From positions 2,195 to 66,194 of the forward strand of contig BDIU01000337.1 in assembly GCA_002118135.1 (NCBI GenBank): DNA of 64,000 nucleotides. Reading direction: 5' to 3'. How positions within the stretch are numbered: position 1 is the first letter of the stretch; each line of letters begins with the position of its first letter. A program made the position numbers and the translations under genes. This document shows positions 1 to 15,945 of this stretch, one piece after another. The DNA comes from Trebouxia sp. TZW2008. Taxonomy: Eukaryota > Chlorophyta > Trebouxiophyceae > Trebouxiales > Trebouxiaceae. The notes beneath the pieces were generated by a model that saw only the letters and a list, made by a program, of their open reading frames with translations, did no database searches and had not been told where the DNA came from.

Positions 1-254
1 CTTTCGGCAGCTGTGACTCCGCATCAAGCAAGCTGTGTTGTTGAACTTTCTATGCTGAGTCATGCCGCTGCGCAATTACATCGTTGCGCTGTCAGCATTG
101 ACTGCAAGCAGCATGGGTAGGGCAGTTGAACGGGACTTTCTGACCCGATTGTACACTCCAGCAAGCAGCACCCCACTGACAAATCTGTCACAGCACGTGT
201 GTCAAGGTGCAAACCGTCATGGGTGAGCCCATGACCAATGTAAGGAACAGATGC

Positions 255-380
255 ATGTTTGTGGTCAACAGCCAAGTGTGCCAAAAATCTGCCATTCTGC
301 TACACAAGAAACTGGATGCATCAGCTTGGCAAGGATATGAGCAGAGTGCTTTGGAGCTGTGCCAGCTGTGTCAAGCTTGA
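255..380 (+). CDS. possible terminal exon of an upstream gene
   Basis: A short open stretch, reading from the ATG at 255 to a TGA at 378-380, encodes an amphipathic peptide (K-S-A-I-L-L-H-K-K-L-D-A-S-A-W, then Y-E-Q-S-A-L-E-L). It looks more like a helical C-terminal end than random translation. An AG at 249-250 could be a splice acceptor, in which case the rest of the gene lies left of the window. I do not recognise a family. The alternative is that this is chance coding-like sequence in an intergenic region. Confidence 0.25.
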   Translation: MFVVNSQVCQKSAILLHKKLDASAWQGYEQSALELCQLCQA

Positions 381-1223
381 ATTGAGAAAACGGGGAATGA
401 CTGTCGTAGGTAGGCCTGAAGCAAGTCAGGACTCCGCTACCAATGCTGGTGAGAGCTCAGAGACAAGTGAGAGAAGCAAAGATGCGAGAATGCTGAGTCA
501 GGATTCAGCAGCTTGCTTAATTGGCTGTAGTGAGGAGACAGCTGAGCTTTTGCTAGGACCTCACAACTAGAAACCAGGCTGGCTTGATGCAGGCAAGACC
601 AGCTTACCTCAGGAGAAGGTTGTTGCTCTCAAACAGCTGCCATGTGTGGTGGTGGAAGAAGCACAGAAATCCTACACGATAGTTGCTGCAATGTGTAGCA
701 GTAGTGTGAGGTCCTTTTCAAAGAGTGGTCAAGGAAAGAGCACACTGTGACCTGAATGCTGTCTGTCAAAGCACCAATTCGTTTCTGTAGTGCACCGCCT
801 GTGAGTCACAGATGATTGGGCAATGCATGAAGAGCAGACAATTGTATGAAAGCTGTCATCATCACGCGTGCATGCAAGTCAGATTCTACATTGATAACGC
901 ATCCTCACTCTCAGCACATGCCGATGCACAACCGCCTGTCAGTTTCCAATGAATTCACAAGTCATTTCATGTCGGGTTCTCCAAGATTCCATACGCGTTC
1001 GATGCCTCGTGGCGACAGAGGATTGCCTGAACAGGCTGTCCCACGAAGCAACCATGCAGCTCTTGTGCCTTGTCGTGCGTGGCTGCATTGTCAAGGTCGC
1101 ATACGCAGACGATCGCCGTCCGATGTGCATTCCTTGACGGCCACACCTGGCAATTGCAAATAGTTGATTGTGATCTTATGCGCCTGGCTTGCGAAGTTCT
1201 GCAGCGAAGGTGTCCTGCCTACA
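381..1223. other. intergenic region upstream of the secreted orphan gene
   Basis: No exon with convincing coding character is seen on either strand. The left two thirds are CpG-poor, AT-moderate sequence. The right third (about 950-1223) becomes CpG-rich and is described separately as a probable promoter region. Confidence 0.5.
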
Positions 1224-1340
1224 ATGCCGTGTCCGCTTGCGCAAACAGCCTTGTTGCTTTGGACAAGCGTGATCGTTTCAGCGCAGCTGCAGTGTCCCAC
1301 AGGTATGGCAGTCCGCCGTTTGACTCGTTTACACGTTTGC
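950..1340 (+). promoter_or_regulatory. CpG-rich 5' region of the secreted orphan gene
   Basis: CG dinucleotides are frequent here and rare in the flanks. The patch covers the first exon of the gene starting at 1224. The same coincidence of CpG-rich patch and gene start recurs at most gene starts in the window, so I read it as a promoter and transcription-start region. No TATA element stands out. Confidence 0.45.
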
Positions 1341-2631
1341 AGCCCTCGTGCTGCTGACTCGACAATGTGCGTACGCAGGCCTACCTGGCGGATCCAAGTA
1401 TCTGCTGTGTTTGGCTGGCAGCAGCACGCCCTCTGCACAACCTGATCCATATCCAATTCGACTAGGTCAGCCAGGTGTTGACTACTTGCAGCAGTATGCT
1501 GGCATCTATGGAGCAGCTGCTGTCAGGCTTTTCAGGTGAATTTGTCACAGCCTCAGTTGATGTTGAGGGGGTGTGCATCTGTATTTGAAGCGTTGATGTC
1601 AGAAGCAGACAAATATCTGTGACTATCGCCAGTGCCTGGCCTGATGAGTTGTCTTTAAACAAGCATCTGCAATATGCCTTTTGTGGTCATGTTTGCATTG
1701 CTGCAACAAGCAAACACCGTATGGACCATGGTAGCAGCTCAGTCCAATGTGAAAGCGAACAGCCCTTGACTACAATGTTTGCTGTGCAGGCGCCAAGCCC
1801 TAGACTTCATGTTCACCTACTTTCACTTGAATTATGAGCAGTCTCTCATTCCTTCGGGAGTGACTATACAAGAGCTGGCTGCACCTGCCCCAGGACCCAA
1901 CAATGCAAAAAATCAGAGCATCTGGACACTTCAGTTATATGCAATTGATCCAGCTGGTGATCTACCCAGTCTGCAAAGAGTTTGCAGCCCCTTTGGCTGC
2001 GCTGACTTGACACCTGGCCAAATCCCTGTGTACATTGGTGGCTATCAGCTGCAAGTCCAACAGCCATTCACAACGGTGAGATCAACAGCCTTTGCTATGC
2101 GTTTAGCTTGCATTTGCTTTCGCTTGTCAGGGCTACCTGGTCAGTTGTCTTCACTCTTGTAGCAGACATTGCGAGCGCAAGTGATTTTGTGATCGTGCTT
2201 AGCCAAATCGTGTTGTGCAGAGAGATGGCAGTAAGTATAACATTGGCGACTTGCTGACATACAGCTTGGCTTCAATCAACACCACTCTGCTAGAAAGCAT
2301 CGACACGCAGCGCAGCAATGGCGGCAAATATGCCAAAAGTGGGGGGCTGATCACCACAATCAATGATTTGTCGGCCAATGGTGGTCACACACTGATATAC
2401 ATGCAGTCTAAGCCGGGTAGCTCCATATCTGTGTCAAGACAATACCAGAACAGTCAACTGATAATTGATGAAAATGCTCAGATGCAAGCGCAAAGTCAAG
2501 TGTTTGGGACAGCTGGCCAGACCCAACTTTCTTACCATGTGCAGAACCCTTTGTCAAGTAGTGGTGGAGGGGCAATCAAAGCACCAAACTTTGAGACTGT
2601 TATCTTACAGGAAGTCTTGCAATTTTATTGA
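1224..2631 (+). CDS. putative secreted protein, unknown family
   Basis: Four exons fit in phase: 1224-1302, 1379-1535, 1790-2075 and 2221-2631 (stop TGA 2629-2631), giving about 310 residues. The first exon encodes a good signal peptide: M-P-C-P-L-A-Q, a hydrophobic core (T-A-L-L-L-W-T-S-V-I-V) and a plausible cleavage site after S-A. The mature part is rich in S, G, Q, N and T and has an N-T-T glycosylation sequon. A short Cys-containing segment (V-C-S-P-F-G-C-A) follows an A-P-A-P-G-P linker. No second membrane segment is visible, so secretion or cell-wall location is inferred. I do not recognise the family; it may be a lineage-specific extracellular protein. Exons 2-4 are more secure than exon 1, which I chose because its phase and the CpG-rich patch agree. 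Confidence 0.6.
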
Positions 2632-2999
2632 GAACAGCCATATTGGCTCAGTCACTTTAGGAAGTGCAGTGTGTTTCCAGACCTCTGTGCCAGCTGAAAT
2701 GGCGAAAATTGAATCTGCAGTTTATGCAAGCTAGGACTAGGACCATGCTTGCTTTTGCTGAGTGATCTGATGGCTCACATTGCTGCTATAGCCTTGAGGA
2801 TCTCGGCTGCTGTGTTGAAAATGTCATTGATGTCTTGCAAAATTTCCTGCAACAAATTTTGCACAAACAGCTGCAAGGACATATGAGCATCACAACAGAC
2901 TGCAACCTTGTTTCAACATGTCCTCTCAACATCAGAGCATCATGGAACAGTTCTGTTTCATGCTAGTTGTAGACCATCAGCAAAACCCATTGTCAGGCG
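2632..2999. other. convergent intergenic spacer
   Basis: This spacer lies between the stop of the plus-strand secreted-protein gene and the stop of the minus-strand RUS gene. It should hold both 3' UTRs. I see no conserved polyadenylation motif I would defend (the chlorophyte TGTAA hexamer-like signal is not clear) and no other gene. Confidence 0.5.
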
Positions 3000-5900
3000 T
3001 CAGTCAATGTGAGTGCTGAGCTGGTTTCCCCACTCCGCTGTGTGGTCTGACTGCGCCAGGGGCGCTTGCTGTGTTTGCCAGCCAGCACCCTGCATCTGTT
3101 GCAACAGGTCATGCCAATGCTGTTGCATCCAGTCTTGAGCTTGACGTCTGGACGTGACAACCTGCAACCAGGCACCCACATCTGACAATACACACAAAGT
3201 AATCAGCACTATGGCTGGACTATAATAGATCAGGATTGGGAGTTGTGGAGGTGACAATTGCAAGCTGCAATGATGAACAGGAAGACAGCAATCATACCAA
3301 GTTGCAGGCATGAACAGGAAGACAGCATTCATCACACGATGTTACTGCAGCTACATGTATATACGCGCTGCAAGCAGGAACTATACACAACATCAGTGTC
3401 ATGCCCAGTGTGGATTACCTGGCTTGGTTTGGATACTTGCAGCTGGTGCTCCATGGCGATGAGCACGTGTGCATGTACAAAGGCCTTCAGAAGATTTTGA
3501 GCTTTGCTGCTTCTGCTCAAAATCACTTGAATGGCATTTTCAGTCTGTGCTATCATATAAGCCTCACCAGTTGCCTCTGAACACAGTTCTGCTAAGTTGC
3601 ATTGGCTGCTCAACATCTGCAACCAAACAGAAACCTCTGCAACATGCCTGCAAATCAACTGGTAGACCAAGCACATTTTGCACTTATATAGCACATGATA
3701 TGTTGATGTTGTGACAATTTTGTGACATTGCCTATGAGCGACACATTGTGGAAGTGAAGTACATGTACGTAGTGTTCACTGGACTAAGTAATCAAGCTGC
3801 ACATTCCAGCCCAGCACAGCAGATACCACAGCTTGGAGGTGTGCCATTTGCCAGTCGTGCATTAGATCTATACGCAACATCTGTGTTCTTTTGCTGGTGC
3901 CTATCAAACCCTGTCCCGTTACAACAGGTTCACTGCAAGAACAGGCCTAGGTCTCACCAGCTGACTCAAGGATGCACCCATGATGACTGCTGGACATTGC
4001 TGACCACCCAGCTCAAGCAAGCGTTGAATGGGTGGAGGTGCCAGGGCTTCCATTTTTGCAGCTTGCACAGGACTCAGCACCACTCCCTGTGCAGCAGCTG
4101 CACAGAGTCAGGCAGCACGAGATGAAAGCAAGACAAGCATTGCATCTATAAGGTGGATTGATACCAACACTTGTTGAGTAGACTCTTGGGCTATGACAGA
4201 AGACACATCAAAGAAACAATTATGCATACTGACGTCTCAAAGGAAACGGGCAGTGAGTTGTGCAATGCAGCTAAAACATAGCTTGATCCCACTGCTTGCT
4301 CAACAACGTGTTATGCTTTGGCAGAAGACTGACATCAGAAAGATATTTACGCGTTTATACCTGTTCAAGGAAACGGTTGGTGATGAGCTTTAGCCTAGAT
4401 GGATTGAGGGAGGAGAGGGTCAAGGCCCTCACAGCTTTTGTGTTGGCATACACATGAAGAGCTGTCAAAGACAGGAAGCAAATCCAGATGAGCCATGGGT
4501 GACCTGCAGCAGATCCACTTGTTTGCTCTGTTTCGACTGCTTCCGGCTTTGCTGCAGCTTTGTTGACAAGTATGACAGTCAACAGACAGCTTGGCAGGCG
4601 ATTACTGTCCAGGCAACCTGCACTTTGCTGCAGAACTCTGCAGAAGCCTACCATTAGCTATATGAGTAAAGGCCATGCCAAGCAGCATTCCAACAAGTGT
4701 TGTTGCTGTCTCCTGCAGATGCCATTGCCCAAATCAGCAAGAGCAGAATACATACTTCGATGCTTCTTTGCTAACCACGCGCAAGTCTTCACCTGAGTGC
4801 CTTCCTTGGCTGAGATGTCAGCAGCATTGTTCTGTTTGGCAAAGTGCAGGGTCAAAGCAGCCCTTGTAGACCCTGCTGCCACCCCTGCATTGGCACATGA
4901 CAGCATTAGGGTCTTGTTTGCACACGAAGCCTTTCTAGGCCAGCCCGCTATCACCACATGCCTTTGTACATAAACAGGTGGTGCCTGCTTCTGCTATTGG
5001 CGTTTGCATGCATTCAGAGGCATATGTAACACAAGAAGCTCTGTGCACAAGAAGACGGTGTGCTTCTGCAAATGTCATCAGGGTCAGATATAGAAGGCAG
5101 AAACAGGCAACAGCATAGCTGAAGAGCAATACCTGTGATGGCACGAGCGATGCTGCCTAAGCAAGCCAGCAGCAAGAATAGAGAAGGGACCAGGGGTGAT
5201 GCAAGTTCCATCAGCAGACCTGTGCACAGCAACACATGTTTGGATGGTACAAGCTGAGTGATTGTACATCTTTTGGTACAAGATGAGTGATTTTACATCT
5301 TTCAATGAGGGTGAGAAATTGCAAACAAGCATACACCTGTGGAGTAGCAGAGTCTTACCTACATTGTTCAGGCAGTCAGCAAACAATCGCCATTGTTTAG
5401 CATAGATGTCCAGCCTGGAACCCTGCAAGCAAATGCTTGAATTGGCACATGCTGTTGCTGTATGAGACGCATGAGCGATGACACATGAAATGTTGCGCTG
5501 TACCTGCCTGAAGAAATGCAAAAGTGACTCCTCCCAGCATACCAGACAGGTCTCGCAAGAAAAACTGCAGCACGGCGCTCAAAGGACTTGCTGCCTGCAG
5601 AGGAAGGCAGACGTCAACACTGTATGCAGATCCCTGGCAGCTCATGTGACAATATGCACATGCATGGATTGCCTTGCTGCAAAATGCACAATGCGCAATA
5701 AAGACCAGGCTTGACCAATTCCATGTGTGCCTGTTGATAGACTTTCAGAGCTTGCTTGCATCAGATTTACCTCTTGGCCAACACCTACACCGGTCAGCAT
5801 AGCTTGGCTTGTCAGTATACCACGTATGTATGAGCAAATGGCTTGGATTGAGTCCCAGAGTTGGAAATCTGCAAAGGTGTGATCAGCTTGCTGAGACAAA

Positions 5901-6120
5901 CTTCTGCAACACGGGGCAGGACATATTGTGCATGAAATGTTGTGCTCCGCTACGCACCTGCATAGTCCGCTGTTACGCTATCAGGATACCCTTCGGGCAG
6001 GAAAGCTTGCAAAAGACTTCCTCCCCAGGGGCGCAACTGCTGCCCTCTTGTCTTGGTGACACCGCGGTCAGAGTGCCATATGCAAGATAAGCGCCCAGCC
6101 TTGTATTCGGCAATTTGCAT
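3000..6120 (-). CDS. RUS (root UV-B sensitive) / DUF647 family protein
   Basis: Eleven exons read 5'-3' on the minus strand: 6120-5958, 5868-5771, 5594-5508, 5422-5359, about 5219-5132, 4884-4793, 4712-4652, 4503-4361, 4086-3958, 3616-3437 and 3161-3000, for about 420 residues. Family hallmarks occur in order: L-P-E-G-Y-P-D-S-V-T, Q-L-W-D-S-I-Q-A-I-C-S-Y, F-L-R-D-L-S-G-M-L-G-G, K-Q-W-R-L-F-A-D, T-R-A-A-L-T-L-H-F-A, N-N-A-A-D-I-S-A-K-E-G and H-V-Y-A-N-T-K-A-V. RUS proteins of plants are membrane-associated and linked to vitamin B6 and UV-B responses; the biochemical activity is not settled. The start is uncertain. The frame stays open upstream of the ATG at 6120 to about 6345 but has no further ATG, so a targeting sequence on an extra exon is possible. 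The third intron appears to have a GC donor (5507-5506). Confidence 0.9.
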
Positions 6121-6340
6121 TCCGAAATCGCTCTTGACAGCCGTTTCTGGGCTGAGCGCGCCGGGTTCTCGAGAGTGATCTTCATAGCATGTCGTGTTGA
6201 CAGGGCGAAGTCCACGACAGTTGCGTGCTGCCGCAAGCCTGTTGTTGTGGAAGTCTACTCGAGCTCTGGCATCGCTTGTCGCTTCCAGACTGTGGAGCAA
6301 TCTGCTCGCGGGAACGCTACAGTTGCTACCACGGCTACGG
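5960..6340 (-). promoter_or_regulatory. CpG-rich 5' region of the RUS gene
   Basis: CG dinucleotides are dense (runs such as GAGCGCGCCGGG and GACGGTGT-like stretches) compared with the CpG-poor gene body. The patch covers exon 1 and the sequence upstream of it, matching the pattern at other gene starts here. Confidence 0.4.
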
Positions 6341-6944
6341 TGTCATGCATTGACTCACTGCAGTAGTCAGATCAGTAATACAAGAGTCATCAAGATCGCC
6401 AATAAATAGATAGCAATGTTTGGCTGTCAGATTCACATGAAAAATATAGGTAATTGCTGAGGACACACATCCTGCTCACATAGGAAGCATTGTCGTAAGC
6501 TTTGATACACTCTGCAATGGCTGACAATAATTTGTCAGCACCATGACATGAACTCAAAAGCCTGCCATCCTGAAAATGCGTGCGCATGTGGGCGCTGCAA
6601 CAGCACGAGCACTGGTGTGCAATGATCTAGGCCTTTGAATGGTCCTGGGCAAGGAAGGTACTCTAGGTCTGGATGGGACATGGCGAACTGTGGTGCGAGG
6701 CATGGCTGTGCTGAAGGATCTGCCAGTCTCACACCTAACTTTCAGTGATGCTCGACCGCTCACAGCTTTGCTTGATGCAGAGGCTGTTGCTCCGACTGGG
6801 ACCTGTGCACGAGAAGACAGGCTTGATACAAGTTGGTGTTGCATATGCCTTTTGCTGTGTGTTGTGCATAGGCATGTCACATGTGAAGCAACAATCATTG
6901 GTATCAAAGGCATTGCCAAACGTACCATTACAGAATGTACTTGA
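6341..6944. other. spacer between the RUS gene start and the reductase gene end
   Basis: The spacer holds the upstream region of the minus-strand RUS gene and the 3' UTR of the minus-strand reductase gene. A plus-strand frame of 101 codons (6639-6944) is open but I could not link it to a family or to splice partners, so I do not call it a gene. Confidence 0.4.
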
Positions 6945-11692
<4,748 letters not shown>

Positions 11693-11720
<28 letters not shown>

Positions 11721-14700
11721 CAGAGGTATTCTATGCTTGCAGCGCACCTATGCTGTATGAGCTTGCCCTCCCAGTTGACCTTGAAGCTATTGTGCATGCT
11801 ACAATTGCAAAAAGATTCTGAGTTGCGCAGCGCTGAGTAGCACTGCTGAAGTGCGTCTTCAGATGCTGTGGTACTTACAGGAAGATGACATGCTCAGGCG
11901 CCTTGTTGCACAGCACGGTACAAAGAAATGGGCTCATTTGGCTACCATCATCAAGTCCAAAAAAAGCAAGCAGGCAAGCACCTAACAGCCAAGTTTTGCA
12001 GACCCAGATGACATCAAATCTCTTCAGTTTTACTGTGTATGTGCACCACGTGGCTCATATTGTTTGAAGGGCAACTTTGACACTGGGCGTCTTCCTGCAG
12101 TGTCGCAGGAGATGGAAGAATTTCCAAGATGCAGAGCTGAAGAAGACTGGGGTCTGGACACCAGCTGTGAGTTGCTTAGGCTTATCACCTGCACAGCATA
12201 GCATCACTGCTCAGCAGCAATGATGACGCTCGTCGCCCATGCTGTTTCGACTGACCACCTTCTGACTGCAGGAAGATGCTCTGCTCATGGAAGGTCATAG
12301 CAAATATGGCAACAAGTGGACAGAGATTGCTAAGATGGTTGGCGGGAGGTATACACTGCTGCCATGCAAGTCTCGTGCTTGCACCATTCACTGTGCTGAG
12401 GCAATGCAATAAGCACAGAACAAAGCATACATCCCTGCAAAGTTGATGCTACCTACCACTGACAACAGATTTTGCCATGCCTTATGCTGCCATGCCAAAT
12501 GCTTCAGCAGTTGGCACGCATACTGTGTTGCAAGCCTGCTGCTACTCTGATGCAGGACTGACAATGCTGTCAAGAACAGATGGGCATCTCTGACAAAGAA
12601 GAACCCCAGGCTGGCAGATGGAAGCCCTAGTTCCGCCCCCAGTGCCTCTGCTGACTCCTCCTTCAGCGGCTCAATGCCCAGCCAGTCCAGATCAGCCCAG
12701 TCCAACTCCATCCCTGCACTGCCCACCAGGATGCCAGGTGCTGCCTCTCTGCATGACACCCTCATAATCAATGACCTCCTGCTCTCTTGGGAACAGCATT
12801 GCACGCATGTCCTTGCTGTATAGCAATGTTTGCAAAGCCAGCAGGTGAACATGCTCCTGGACACATGCATTATTTGCATCTGCGTCTGCATCTGTTCTGC
12901 ATGGTGTCCTGCTGGAACTGCGTGTAGCTGCTCAAGATGTGGTGATTGCAGGCTGTATATAGCCTCATGCTGCTGCTGAACACATATAGAAGCTGCAAGC
13001 GAAAGCTTGTGTCATGACAGGGACAAGGCCAAGTCGATTGCGCAGCCTGACTCAGGCAGGTGATGCAGAGCCCAACCGCATGTCCACCTCCAACAGCGAC
13101 ACCCGCATGCGCTTCCAGGGCTCTCCTGAGAGCGCCCCCTCTGTCATGGCCCACCCCAACCTGAGGGCCCTCACAGTGCGTACTAGAGTCAAGTCTGAGC
13201 CCAGCTCAGATGGCTCAGGATCTGCTAGGACACCTGGCTCTGTCAACATACGCGTTTGGAAGGTAGGCAGTGGCTGACTGAAGAGGCACCAAGCTTGCAT
13301 GTGCTGCAGTGCATAAGCAACAGTATGCAGTGGAATCATGATAGGTTCCACTTCTCTGATCACTTGCTCAGATGGCTTGGGCTCTGCCAGGATGCTTGGG
13401 TCTGTTGACATACATGTCTGGAAGGTAGCCATTGGTTGCTCAATCAGGCAGCACTTTTCATGTGCTTTAATGCACATCATACAAAACTGCAAGGTGACCA
13501 ATTATTGGCTGACAAGACAGCAACCCTTCATAACACGCTGCAGTGTGCAGGCAATAGCTTACAGCAGGATCATGACAGGCATATTTCCTCAGGTCAACTT
13601 GCACCACCATTGATTTGGCAGTCTCATTATCCGACTCAACATACCTTTACAATTAGCTTGCCAGTCAAGACACTGCATGTGCGGACTTGTTGGCTCATTG
13701 AGCAGGCCTGCCACTGCAGGACTCGCTGACTCCTAAGGAGAGGAGTGCAGCGCAAGAAGTCAATGCTCTGGGGCTGCCTGTACATATTCAGCTAGAGGAC
13801 CAGCTCATTCCATTGCCACAGACATACATGGCAGCTGGTGCAGAAGCTGGTGATGTCAAGCCTGAACCAGCAGAGGCCAGTCTGTGGCGTACAGACACTG
13901 ATGGGGACCTTGCAAGGTGGTTGACCAGCGGTTTCACACCAAGGGCGGCAGGTCAGTCAGCAACTTTGCAAGAGTCTTGTGCATGAGAGCTTTTCTTGCA
14001 GCGCTGGTACTGTGTAAAACTCGTTGACTTGCTTTCATATACATGCCAGATGCACGCATAAATCAACTTGCAATGACAGACTCTCAGGCAACACAGAATG
14101 CCATCATTTGTTGATATATGCCTGCCCTTGTGCAGGAATCTGTGTTGCAAAGAGTTAAATGTCTGTGCTTGCTTCTGCAGCAACGTTTGGAGAGGAGCAG
14201 CCACAGGCATTTCCTTCCAACACGCCACGCACACAGTCCCTCATTAACAACCAGCAACGCCAGCTGCTGCACAAGCTCTTCTCCAAGGGCAACCTTGCTT
14301 CACAGCATCAAGTCCCATCAGACATGAGCCAGCAGCAGCAGCAGCAGCAGCAGGGCATATACTTTCAGCAGCAGCCTCAAGAAGACTTCAGCGACCCGTT
14401 GCAACAGTCACAGCAGTTTGTGCCTGTACAGCAGTCACTGCAGCAGCAGCAGCAGTACACTAGCACTAGTGGGCAGGACATGCAAGGGCTGAAGCCTGGC
14501 AGGGCTGACCAGCAGACAGCTTACCACATCAATGCACAAGCTTATGACAGCTTCAACTATGGTCAGCCGCAGTTTGGAGGCAGTCAGGGGCAGCAGCAAC
14601 AGCCTCATCAGTATGGGATGCTGACAAGGGGACAAAGCTCTGCTGGGATGCAGCAAGCGGCATTGACAAGGGGGAACACCTTTGACAGCAGGGAGTTTGC

Positions 14701-15218
14701 TGATCAAGCCATGGGGGACGTGACTGAGAGTCCACGCCTGGAAGTGCTGGTCACGCCTGCTTTCACCAGCCAGGAGCTCAATATGCTGCTTGAGGTAGTT
14801 TTGATGCTCTATTGCAATGGAGCTACGTCATGTAACACGATTGGCCCTAAAGTTCTGAGCAGCAATGTAGAGCCTGACCATGTTTGACTTCCGCTGCATC
14901 ATATGCTTTGTCAGCATTGCTTTGCCTGGTTGGCATAGCCACACTGCTCAACTTAATGCGCACAAAGGGCATTAAAGTCTTGTCAGGTGATACTGCCTGG
15001 TTTGAGGTCACAAGCACATTTTTGGATGACTGCAGGGCTGTGTTGTTGCATGCAACAACTAAGCTGTCTGACTATATGTGTCATCACAACAATGCTGTGT
15101 AAGAAGCTGCTGTGTGGTTGCTGAGCAGGCACTTGGTGATGAGGAAATGGTGGACATGGGAGAAGACCCTTCAAAGTCTCAGTTGCAGCATTCATCCTCT
15201 TTTGGAGTCTTGTTATGA
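11693..15218 (+). CDS. two-repeat MYB transcription factor, FOUR LIPS / MYB88-like
   Basis: Nine in-phase exons: 11693-11725, 11881-11973, 12101-12166, 12272-12348, 12556-12737, 13021-13262, 13720-13951, 14181-14794 and 15129-15218, giving about 542 residues. The first MYB repeat (residues ~8-53) contains W-T-A-E-E-D-D-M-L-R-R, K-K-W-A-H-L and C-R-R-R-W. The second (~59-102) contains W-T-P-A-E-D-A-L-L, G-N-K-W-T-E-I-A-K-M-V and G-R-T-D-N-A-V-K-N-R-W. The odd repeat spacing, the C-R-R-R-W motif and the T-E-I-A-K-M-V block are typical of the FLP/MYB88 clade, which controls cell-cycle genes in plants. The rest is low-complexity: Ser/Pro-rich, then a Gln-rich segment (residues ~380-460) likely to be an activation domain. 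An in-frame TGA at 11663 and the first ATG after it fix the start. The second intron has a GC donor (CAG then GCAAGC at 11974). Confidence 0.93.
13190..13460 (+). repeat. duplicated exon end plus donor in the MYB gene
   Basis: The last 60-70 bp of exon 6 and about 50 bp of the following intron (13195-13320) recur in diverged form at 13355-13470. The copy still encodes G-S-A-R-M-L-G-S-V-D-I-H-V-W-K in the matching frame but has no usable in-phase acceptor. Two adjacent CpG sites of the parent (ACGCGT) are ACATGT in the copy, as expected from deamination. Confidence 0.75.
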
Positions 15219-15945
15219 TTGCAGCAAGAGTGCAGGCATTGCAGTGATGCTGTCCTTGTATATCAAAGTTTGAGCCGATTTGAAAGGTCTGAGGCTTTTC
15301 CTGCAGTGTGTGCAATACAAGTTTGGCTGTGTGTGTAATGCCTATCGCTAGCAGTGCTGCAGTGAATGTTCCCAAATTGTAGGTGCATCAGATGTCAGAC
15401 AGAGGACAGCAATCTTTATGCTTAAACATTTCATGACACTCCTGTCTTCACAAAACTCCTTCCAGTGTCAAGCTTTGTCAGCAATGCATTGAGCATGCAA
15501 TTTGTTGATTGTGCCTGTCGCCTCAAAAAAGTGGGCATGCCGCATGCAGTGGACTCAGCAGCAGCTTCGGTGGTCTGTGCGCATTTACAGCCACTGATAA
15601 TTTAATTGCTAGCATTATGACAGCAGAAGAACAAAATTAAAGCATGCAAAAGGCAATCCTGCAACCCCTCAGCCATTTGCATGCATTACACACATTTACA
15701 GCAGTCTGATGACATGTTTGTACACATGTGACTGTGAATTCTGATGCTCCATGGCCCATACAACATGGCTGACGACAGAGTTGAAGAATGGGCATCGCCG
15801 TGATCTCCGCTGCGGGCTTGGCGCGTTGGGTAACACAAGCATCGCGAGGGGTCTTCGTTAGTGGTGCCCGCGCTGACCATTTGCAGTGGTCTGAGTTGAG
15901 TATCGGCATGTGCGCAGACTAGCTTCAGATTGTATCTAAGCCGGC
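15219..15945. other. intergenic region between the MYB and EF-hand/TPR genes
   Basis: The left part should hold the MYB 3' UTR. The right part, from about 15,780, becomes CpG-rich and is the likely promoter of the next gene, continuing into its first exon to about 16,210. No ORF with coding character is seen on either strand. Confidence 0.5.

Noticed and set aside
6639..6944. 101-codon plus-strand ORF with an ATG, downstream of the reductase gene
   Set aside because: It lies in the expected 3' UTR of the reductase gene, has no recognisable motif, no CpG-rich start and no splice partner.
13355..13440. Treating the MYB exon 6 copy as an alternative exon
   Set aside because: The available acceptor would read it out of the homologous frame, and it shows decay at former CpG sites; a pseudo-exon fits better.
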